This document shows positions 58,707 through 64,000 of a DNA stretch of 64,000 bases, one piece after another. The notes under the pieces were generated by a model that ran no database searches, had not been told where the DNA came from, and saw only the letters and a list, made by a program, of their open reading frames with translations. Position 1 is the first letter of the stretch. Every line of letters begins with the position of its first letter. The stretch spans positions 62,001 through 126,000 of the forward strand of contig JAHCAI010000007.1 of the NCBI GenBank assembly GCA_019634975.1, read 5' to 3'. Both the position numbers and the translations under genes were made by a program. The DNA comes from Burkholderiales bacterium. GTDB taxonomy: Bacteria; Pseudomonadota; Gammaproteobacteria; Burkholderiales; SG8-41.

Positions 58707-59781
58707 GTTTAACAAAAAGGCCAAACCCGTCAGGCCGCCTCTACAGTCCACCCGGCTACTGGATCAGCTCCGGGAGCGCATCCGTTATTTGCATTACAGC
58801 TTAAGGACCGAGAAGACTTACGTCTACTGGGTGCGGTCTTTCATCCACTGGCACAAGCTGCGCCATCCGGCCGGGATGGGCAAACCCGAGGTCGAGGCTT
58901 ATCTCACCTGGCTGGCCTGTCAGCGCTCTGTATCACCTTCCACTCACAGACAGGCGCTGTCGGCGCTGTTGTTCCTCTACAAGGAAGTGCTGGAAATCGA
59001 ATTGCCCTGGCTGGACGAAATCGGGCGCCCCCGCGCTCGTGAACGACTGCCGACCGTACTGTCGCGTGAAGAGGTTGAGCGAATGCTGGCCTTGATGGAG
59101 GGCGAAGTCGGGCTGCTGGCGCGACTTCTGTACGGCACCGGAATGCGCCTGATGGAGGGCTTGCGGCTGAGGGTCAAGGATGTCGATTTCGACCGGCGCT
59201 CGATCATCGTTCGCGAGGGCAAGGGCGGGAAAGACCGCGTCGTGATGCTGCCGCAGTCGCTGCGCCAGGCCCTGCACGAACAGCTCGCACGTTCACGCGC
59301 CTTGTGGGCGGAGGATCGTGCTGCGCATTTGCCCGGTGTTGAGATGCCTGATGCGCTTGCACGCAAATACCCGCGTGCTGCTGAAACCTGGACCTGGCAC
59401 TGGGTCTTTCCGTCACCGACGCTGTCCACCGATCCCCGCAGCGGAATCCGCCGCCGTCATCATCTGTATGAAGAACGATTGCAGCGCGCGATCAAGAAAG
59501 CGGTGGCACGCGCGGATATCCACAAGCCGGTTTCGGTCCATACGCTGCGCCACAGTTTTGCGACGCACTTGCTGCAGGGCGGTTATGACATCCGCACCGT
59601 GCAGGAACTGCTGGGTCATTCGGATGTGAAAACCACGATGATCTACACGCATGTGCTGAAAGTGGGCGGTGGTGGTGTAATCAGCCCGCTGGATACGGCG
59701 CCGGGGATGCCGCGGGTGGAGCAATCCGGGGCCTTGTACGGCATCACGCCGCAGGCCGGAATTTCACAAATATATCAATAA
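58699..59781 (+). CDS. intI: integron integrase IntI (tyrosine recombinase)
   Basis: A 360-residue protein, full length beside IntI1 (337 residues) plus a longer C-terminal tail. The N-terminal SAM-like domain has [33 protein letters not shown] and [18 protein letters not shown]. The catalytic set is complete: R150 (LLYGTGMR), K178 (EGKGGKDR), H281 and R284 (HTLRHSF), H307 (LLGHSD), Y316 (TMIYTHV). The IntI-specific insert is present at about 215-250 ([21 protein letters not shown]...DPRSG), which separates it from XerC/D. It recombines attI and single-stranded attC. The last codons and stop lie in an AT-rich dispersed motif. The ATG at 58699 lies inside the LexA box; no better start was found. 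Confidence 0.95.
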   Translation: MYRFNKKAKPVRPPLQSTRLLDQLRERIRYLHYSLRTEKTYVYWVRSFIHWHKLRHPAGMGKPEVEAYLTWLACQRSVSPSTHRQALSALLFLYKEVLEIELPWLDEIGRPRARERLPTVLSREEVERMLALMEGEVGLLARLLYGTGMRLMEGLRLRVKDVDFDRRSIIVREGKGGKDRVVMLPQSLRQALHEQLARSRALWAEDRAAHLPGVEMPDALARKYPRAAETWTWHWVFPSPTLSTDPRSGIRRRHHLYEERLQRAIKKAVARADIHKPVSVHTLRHSFATHLLQGGYDIRTVQELLGHSDVKTTMIYTHVLKVGGGGVISPLDTAPGMPRVEQSGALYGITPQAGISQIYQ

Positions 59782-59796
59782 AATCAAGTACTTATA
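59773..59796 (+). repeat. dispersed AT-rich motif, copy E
   Basis: TATC followed by AATAAAATCAAGTACTTATA. The intI stop codon TAA (59779-59781) is inside this copy. It lies in the convergent gap between intI and the LpxR-like gene and marks the right edge of the integron. Confidence 0.88.
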
Positions 59797-59855
59797 TTGT
59801 TTCTGCCCGGCAAGCCCCACTGACTTGGGCGCGTTTGAATCGTCCCGGTCTTCCC

Positions 59856-60920
59856 TCAAAACTCGATCCCGACATTGACTGAGTAGAAACGCTGCTGGCC
59901 GCCTCCGGCAATGGGGGTGCGGAATTCCTCGCTGCGCTTGATGCGGGTCACCGACAGGCGGACCTTGTCGATGCGCATCGACAGCCCGGCGGTGAAGTCG
60001 TACACCGCATCGCGGCGCGCCACACCGGGGCCATCGCGGAACAGCGAGCCGTCGAGGAAAATGTTGTGGCCGATCAGACGGCCGTCGACGCCGGCGAAGG
60101 CAAACCATTCCCAGGGCTGGCGGCGGCCGGCATCGTGTTCGCTGCGCGTGTTCTTCAGCATCGCGCCGCCGGGCTCGATGCCGTCGGGGCCGAAGCCGGT
60201 CATGTTCTGCCCGATGCGGACGATGCCGCCGGCGCGCACCAGGGTCATGATGCTGCCGATGCTGGCGCCGGCATGCGGCACGAACTGCAAGCCGTTGCTG
60301 TCGCCGTAACGCCGCTTGTGCAGGTAAGTCACCAGCAGGCCGGGTTCGGCACGGATCTGGTTGCCCCAGCCTTTGGGCTCGGGCGCATCGACGATGTACT
60401 TGTGCCAGAAGGTCTGCACCTGCCGGCCCAGCGCCGGCGGGCCGACGAAACCGAGATCGACCTCGACCGTATGCAGCCGGTCTTCCTTGACGCTTTGCGC
60501 AACCGCGCCGATGTACGACCACGCCGCCCAGGGCCGGTCGAAGGGTTGCGGCGCGGCGATGGTGATGTCGCGCGGGGTGTAGAGGTTCTGCCCGATGAAC
60601 AGGCCGAAGTGATTGCTCGCCCCGTCGCTGATCGCGTCGAGCAGCGCGTTGGGCGGGCGGCTGATCAGCCGGGTGACGCGGTCCGCCGGCACGCCGCCGC
60701 CGATCTTGATGCCGTTGGTGTAGTACTGGTCGGTGCCGCCGAAGGAATCGTTTTCGATGAACACCTGGATCTCGCTGCCGCGCAGATCCCAGGGTGCGCC
60801 CTCGCCGGACACGGCCCCCGCAACGGGCCAGGCCGGCAACAGCAGCAGCGTCGTCAGTAGGGTCCGAAGTAAGTGCCTGCCAACTGTCGGGTGGGTCAAA
60901 AAATCCTTATAAGTCAACAC
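59856..60920 (-). CDS. LpxR-like lipid A 3'-O-deacylase family outer-membrane protein
   Basis: A 354-residue protein with a signal peptide (about residues 18-36, VAGA-VS) and the LpxR (DUF2219) signature IQVFIENDSFGGTDQYYTNGIKIGGG (about 51-76). Alternating strands follow, and it ends in a terminal aromatic strand FYSVNVGIEF typical of barrels. In Salmonella LpxR the Asn-Asp pair and a Thr/Tyr in this block form the active site; I cannot place the catalytic His with certainty. It would remove the 3' acyl chain of lipid A. The start overlaps the next gene by 14 bases, so the exact ATG is uncertain. Confidence 0.82.
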   Translation of the reverse strand: MLTYKDFLTHPTVGRHLLRTLLTTLLLLPAWPVAGAVSGEGAPWDLRGSEIQVFIENDSFGGTDQYYTNGIKIGGGVPADRVTRLISRPPNALLDAISDGASNHFGLFIGQNLYTPRDITIAAPQPFDRPWAAWSYIGAVAQSVKEDRLHTVEVDLGFVGPPALGRQVQTFWHKYIVDAPEPKGWGNQIRAEPGLLVTYLHKRRYGDSNGLQFVPHAGASIGSIMTLVRAGGIVRIGQNMTGFGPDGIEPGGAMLKNTRSEHDAGRRQPWEWFAFAGVDGRLIGHNIFLDGSLFRDGPGVARRDAVYDFTAGLSMRIDKVRLSVTRIKRSEEFRTPIAGGGQQRFYSVNVGIEF

Positions 60921-62022
60921 GATACTTCTTCATCTTGCGGGGATCCAGGGTCAGACCGATGCCCGGCCCCGGCGGCAGGATCAGCCGGCCATTCTTGATC
61001 ACCGGCTCCTCATTGGCGACATGGTCCTTGGCATCGATGAAGCTGGAGAATTCATGCGCATGCGGCGTGGCATAGGTGCTGGCGAAATGCGCGGCGGCAA
61101 CACAGCCGATCTGCATGTCGGCCTGGGTGCCGTTGTGGGCCGGCGTGTAGTAGGACTTGGCCAGCGCGAGGATCTGACGCGACTGGGTGTAACCGGTGCG
61201 CGCGCACTTGATCACCAGCGCGCGGATGCCGCCGAGTTTCAGTTCGTGCAGCACGTCGTCCGGGGTCATGCAGGAATCGTCGCCCGAGATGGGGATGCGG
61301 GTGCGCTCGGCGCAGAAGCGCTTGCCGGCGCCGTCGCGCATGGGGATCGGTTCCTCGATCAGCACCACCTTCACTTCCTCGAAGTAAGGACTCATTTCCA
61401 GCAGATCCTGCGAGGAATAACCCTGGTTGCAGTCAATGGTGATCTCGTGGTCGTCGCCGACCAGCCGGCGCAGCGCGCGCAGCAGCGCGATGTCGCGCTT
61501 CCTGTCGATGCCGCATTTGACCTTCCAGGCCTTGAAACCGTACTGCCGGATCATGCGTTCGGCCTCAGCCAGCATGTCCTTGTTCGAGCCCAGCATCAGC
61601 CGGCGGTTGACCGGCAGCGCCTTGGGCGTGCCGCCGAGCAGCTCGGCGCAGCTGATGCCGAGATGTTTGGCCTGGGCGTCGAACAGGGCCATGTCGAGCG
61701 CCGACTTCGCCGCCGGATTGCCGGCGTACTGGTCGAGCACCGCCCACAGGCCGGCAATGTCGAAGGCGCCGAGATTTTTCAGCTTGGGCGCGAAATGGTC
61801 CTGGATAATGGTGGCGATCGACTGTTGCGTTTCGCCGTAGATCGTCGGCCGCGGCGGCGCATCGGCAATGCCCTGGGTGCCGTCGGACAGGGTGATGACG
61901 ACAATGACGTTGTCGATGTTCCTGATTTCCCCGCGCGCCCATTTGATCGGATGCAGCAGGGGCACGACGACGGGGATGGCTTCGACGGAACGGATGCTGA
62001 GAGTGCTGTCAGTGTTTTTCAT
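60907..62022 (-). CDS. enolase-superfamily enzyme (muconate-cycloisomerase subgroup)
   Basis: A 371-residue mandelate racemase/muconate lactonizing enzyme. The capping domain holds HPIKWARGEIRNIDNVIVVI. The barrel has KVK (K167, K169), the metal ligands D197 (TIDCNQGY), E223/E224 (LIEEP) and D248/D249 (SGDDS), and a second base K272 (VIKCARTG), the pattern of the MLE subgroup. It abstracts a proton next to a carboxylate; the substrate is unknown (a muconate, a dipeptide or another organic acid). The ATG at 62022 is chosen by family alignment. Confidence 0.88.
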   Translation of the reverse strand: MKNTDSTLSIRSVEAIPVVVPLLHPIKWARGEIRNIDNVIVVITLSDGTQGIADAPPRPTIYGETQQSIATIIQDHFAPKLKNLGAFDIAGLWAVLDQYAGNPAAKSALDMALFDAQAKHLGISCAELLGGTPKALPVNRRLMLGSNKDMLAEAERMIRQYGFKAWKVKCGIDRKRDIALLRALRRLVGDDHEITIDCNQGYSSQDLLEMSPYFEEVKVVLIEEPIPMRDGAGKRFCAERTRIPISGDDSCMTPDDVLHELKLGGIRALVIKCARTGYTQSRQILALAKSYYTPAHNGTQADMQIGCVAAAHFASTYATPHAHEFSSFIDAKDHVANEEPVIKNGRLILPPGPGIGLTLDPRKMKKYRVDL

Positions 62023-62148
62023 GGCTGGACTTTCGGTGAAGGCCGCTATTATTCGCTGAAAATGCCGCTGAGTCATGCCGGCCGGTGGAATACCGGGTTC
62101 GGACAAGGGCACATTACGTTCCGGGATCCAGCCGTGTGAAACAAGCCA

Positions 62149-62234
62149 CCGTCATTCCGGACGGGCGGAGTGCGATCCGGAATCCAGGAAACTCCGGCAC
62201 AAGCACTGGATTCCGGCATGCGCCGGAATGACGG
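62149..62234. repeat. REP/MITE-like palindromic repeat
   Basis: The outer arms CCGTCATTCCGG (62149-62160) and CCGGAATGACGG (62223-62234) are perfect 12-bp complements. The inner arms CCGGAATCCAG (62177-62187) and CTGGATTCCGG (62206-62216) are perfect 11-bp complements. GTCATTCC...GGAATGAC elements of this kind occur in many proteobacterial genomes as dispersed palindromes. It lies between the carboxyltransferase stop and the enolase-family gene and may also fold in mRNA. Confidence 0.82.
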
Positions 62235-62240
62235 CAAGGC

Positions 62241-63773
62241 TCAGAAGCTGGTCGGCCAGGTGCGCATCAGGTGCTGGCCGACGCCATTGGTCATGCGCAT
62301 GCGCTGCACCTCGAGCATGCGGATCAGCCAGCTGCGGGTGTCGCGCGGGTCGATGACGTCCTGCGCGGTGTAGATCGCGGCCATGTCGTAGGGCGAGGTG
62401 CCTTTGGACATTTTGGCGACGGCCTCCTTGAACTTCTCCGGTTCTTTCTCGGGATCGACGCCGAACACGACTTTCGCGCCGAAATCCGGCTTCATGAAAC
62501 TGATCTCGGCAGTCACCCAGCAGGCCAGCTCGTCGCAGTTGCCGCCGGCGCCCATGTTGGACACCGCCAGCCCGTAACTCTTGCGCAGGATCACCGAGAT
62601 TTTCGGCACGGTCACCAGCGTCATCGCATTGAGCCAGTTCATGACCTTGCCGGTGACGCCCTGCTGCTCGCCCTCCATGCCGATCAGGAAACCCGGCTGG
62701 TCGACCAGCATCACGATCGGGATGTTGAAGGAATCGCAAAGCACGAAAAAAGCCTGCACCTTGCGGCAGGCATCGGCATCGATGGCGCCGCCCTTGTACA
62801 GCGGATTGTTGGCGATGATGCCCACCGATTTGCCGTCGAGCCGCGCCAGCGCGGTGACCAGGGTCTTGCCGAAACGCGATTTCATTTCAAACATCGAACC
62901 GCGGTCGACAATGCACTGGATCACCTTGCGCATGTCGTAGACCTGGTTGGTCGATTCCGGGATGAGGTCCATCACGTTGCGGATCGCGTCGTCCGAGCCC
63001 TCCGGCACCGGATACTCCGGCGGCGCTTCCATGTAATGGCTCGGCAGATAGGAGAGGAACTGTTTGATCGCGTCGATCGCCTGCTCGTCGGTGTCGACCA
63101 CCTGGTCGACGAGGCCGCTGACTTCCGAATGCACGCGCCAGCCGCCGAGTTCCTCGCCGTCGCACTGCTTGCCGGTGGCCATCGAGATCAGCCGCGGGCT
63201 CGACACCGCCATGATCGCGCCCTTGCGCATCACGCAGAAATCCGACATCGAGCCGTACCAGGCCGAGGAACCGTAGCAGTGGCCCAGCACGCCGGCCGCC
63301 CACGGGACCTCGCGCATGCGCAGGTATTCCTGGGGGTCGTCCTTGGAGCCGATCGAGCCCGCGCCCATCACGTCGGGCATGCGCGCGCCGGTGGATTCGC
63401 CGAGGAAGACCAGCGGGATGCCGCGCTTTTTGGCGACGGTCTTCATCTGCTTCAGCTTCTTGATGTTGATCTGGGCGCTGGAGGCGCCCTTCACCGTGAA
63501 GTCGTTGGAAATCGCCGCCACCTCGCGGCCGTTGACGCGGCCGTAACCGGCCACCTTGCCATCGGCCGGCGTCGTAGTTTTGTCCTCGGGCCGGTTCGAC
63601 ACGCTGAACAGCCCCGATTCGAGAAAGCTTCCGGGATCGAACAGGCGGTCCAGGCGCTCGCGAGCATTGAGCAGACCCTGCGCCTTGCGCTCGGCGAGCT
63701 TTTCAGGTCCGCCCATCGCCAGCGCCTTCTGCCTGCGGGCGTCGAGTTCTTTCAGCAGTTCTTCAAAAGCCAT
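62241..63773 (-). CDS. acyl-CoA carboxylase carboxyltransferase (beta) subunit
   Basis: A 510-residue carboxyltransferase. It has AQGLLNARERLDRLFDPGSFLESG, GRVNGREVAAISNDFTVKGASS, LGESTGARMPDVMGAG, and the C-terminal domain NNPLYKGGAIDADACRKVQAFFVLCDSFNIPIVMLVDQPGFLIGMEGEQQG and AVSNMGAGGNCDELACWVTAEISFMKPDFGAKVVFG. It transfers the carboxyl group from biotin to an acyl-CoA; propionyl-, methylcrotonyl- or a less usual acyl-CoA are possible. No biotin carboxylase gene is in the window. The ATG at 63773 is set by family alignment. Confidence 0.9.
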   Translation of the reverse strand: MAFEELLKELDARRQKALAMGGPEKLAERKAQGLLNARERLDRLFDPGSFLESGLFSVSNRPEDKTTTPADGKVAGYGRVNGREVAAISNDFTVKGASSAQINIKKLKQMKTVAKKRGIPLVFLGESTGARMPDVMGAGSIGSKDDPQEYLRMREVPWAAGVLGHCYGSSAWYGSMSDFCVMRKGAIMAVSSPRLISMATGKQCDGEELGGWRVHSEVSGLVDQVVDTDEQAIDAIKQFLSYLPSHYMEAPPEYPVPEGSDDAIRNVMDLIPESTNQVYDMRKVIQCIVDRGSMFEMKSRFGKTLVTALARLDGKSVGIIANNPLYKGGAIDADACRKVQAFFVLCDSFNIPIVMLVDQPGFLIGMEGEQQGVTGKVMNWLNAMTLVTVPKISVILRKSYGLAVSNMGAGGNCDELACWVTAEISFMKPDFGAKVVFGVDPEKEPEKFKEAVAKMSKGTSPYDMAAIYTAQDVIDPRDTRSWLIRMLEVQRMRMTNGVGQHLMRTWPTSF

Positions 63774-63850
63774 GCTTGTGCTTCCGGGGTTTCGCGAGTG
63801 AAAGGCCGGTCCGGCAATTTTGCCGGACCGGCGGATTGAGGCCGACGAAG

Positions 63851-64000
63851 TTACAGCTTGAGTCCGAGGTCCTTCACCAGCTTGCCCCATTTCGCCATGC
63901 CCTCGCGGATCGAGCGCGCGATATCTTCCGGCGTGCCGCCGGCGGGATCAATGCCCTCGGCGGCATAGGCGGCCTTGATTTCCGGAGCCTCGAAGGCGGC
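63851..64000 (-). CDS. TctC/Bug-type solute-binding protein, C-terminal fragment
   Basis: The last 49 codons of a minus-strand gene that runs off the window. The translation ends PAGGTPEDIARSIREGMAKWGKLVKDLGLKL, the typical end of tripartite-tricarboxylate-transporter binding proteins, which are abundant in Burkholderiales. It would lie in the periplasm and bind a carboxylate. It is first in the run Bug protein, carboxyltransferase, enolase-family enzyme. Confidence 0.8.
   Translation of the reverse strand, partial: AAFEAPEIKAAYAAEGIDPAGGTPEDIARSIREGMAKWGKLVKDLGLKL

Larger units (their letters stand above)
57598..59781. mobile_element. small chromosomal integron with two gene cassettes
   Basis: The element consists of intI (58699-59781, +), an attI-like junction with GTTAGGC (58580-58586), cassette 1 (about 58052-58585, minus) with attC1, and cassette 2 (about 57598-58051, minus) with attC2. 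Cassette genes read away from intI on the opposite strand, as in all integrons. Rows at 57781 and 57841 hold 22/60 and 25/60 G+C against 40/60 in the SDR row at 57121, in keeping with foreign cassettes. No transposase or plasmid gene is nearby, so it appears sedentary. Confidence 0.85.

Noticed and set aside
60897..60912. AAAAAATCCTTATAAG at the LpxR/enolase-family joint as another motif copy
   Set aside because: It needs a four-base gap to align and has only a partial match.

Overview
This 64 kb window is GC-rich chromosomal DNA (about two thirds G+C in most rows) packed with short-gap operons. The gene content points to a betaproteobacterium of the Burkholderiales/Rhodocyclales type: groES-groEL under a CIRCE operator, a ubiquinone set (ubiC-ubiA-ubiD, ubiH), dusB-fis, lptD-surA-pdxA-rsmA, a rubredoxin-thiD-thiE-hemL cluster, a branched-chain amino-acid (Liv) ABC transporter and a TctC/Bug-type solute-binding protein. 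The taxonomic call is an inference from gene content and style; nothing in the window fixes a species.

Layout. 1-3.7 kb: tRNA-Phe, groES-groEL with promoter, CIRCE and terminator. 3.8-8.5 kb: bioA followed by three genes joined by ATGA overlaps (putative molybdenum-carrier/YpsA-like protein, beta-CASP metallo-hydrolase, PBP4-type carboxypeptidase). 8.5-14.8 kb: a minus-strand run ridA-recG-ubiC-ubiA-ubiD. 14.9-17.2 kb: a coupled pair of acyl-CoA dehydrogenases. 17.4-24.4 kb: a voltage-gated sodium channel of the NaChBac/NavAb type, DUF2062 protein, tRNA-Ala, SapC-like protein, lgt, ilvD, metY. 24.6-33.7 kb: cytochrome c, livKHMGF, then a histidine kinase overlapping a Ser/Thr kinase fused to two receiver domains. 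33.7-43.6 kb: hemF, purD-purH, fis-dusB, ubiH-pepP and the cell-wall recycling pair murU-amgK. 43.7-53.4 kb: lptD-surA-pdxA-rsmA, gloA, rubredoxin, thiD-thiE-hemL and a pseudouridine synthase. 53.4-57.4 kb: two tandem paralogous exported proteins with a conserved C-x9-C-x2-C motif, a phosphonatase-like HAD enzyme, DUF3147 and an SDR. 57.4-59.8 kb: a small chromosomal integron. 59.8-64 kb: LpxR-like outer-membrane protein, an enolase-superfamily enzyme, an acyl-CoA carboxyltransferase and the end of a TctC/Bug protein.

The most notable element is the integron. It has a full-length IntI-type integrase (58699-59781, +) with every catalytic residue present, and a LexA-type SOS box sitting on its promoter and start codon. 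A GTTAGGC junction follows on the cassette side, and then two AT-richer gene cassettes on the opposite strand, each ending in a foldable 78-base attC site. Neither cassette product is recognisable. The array stops against a DUF3565 gene whose start lies two bases from the last attC.

A second signal no feature list would name is a 20-24 bp AT-rich motif (core CAATAAAAWCAARTACTTAT). It occurs five times, always at gene boundaries and always in the same orientation on the + strand, with a sixth degenerate inverted copy. One copy contains the integrase stop codon. Further points of interest are the histidine kinase/Ser-Thr kinase-REC-REC pair downstream of the Liv transporter, and a 263-residue membrane protein that looks like an internal duplication of the DUF3147 fold.
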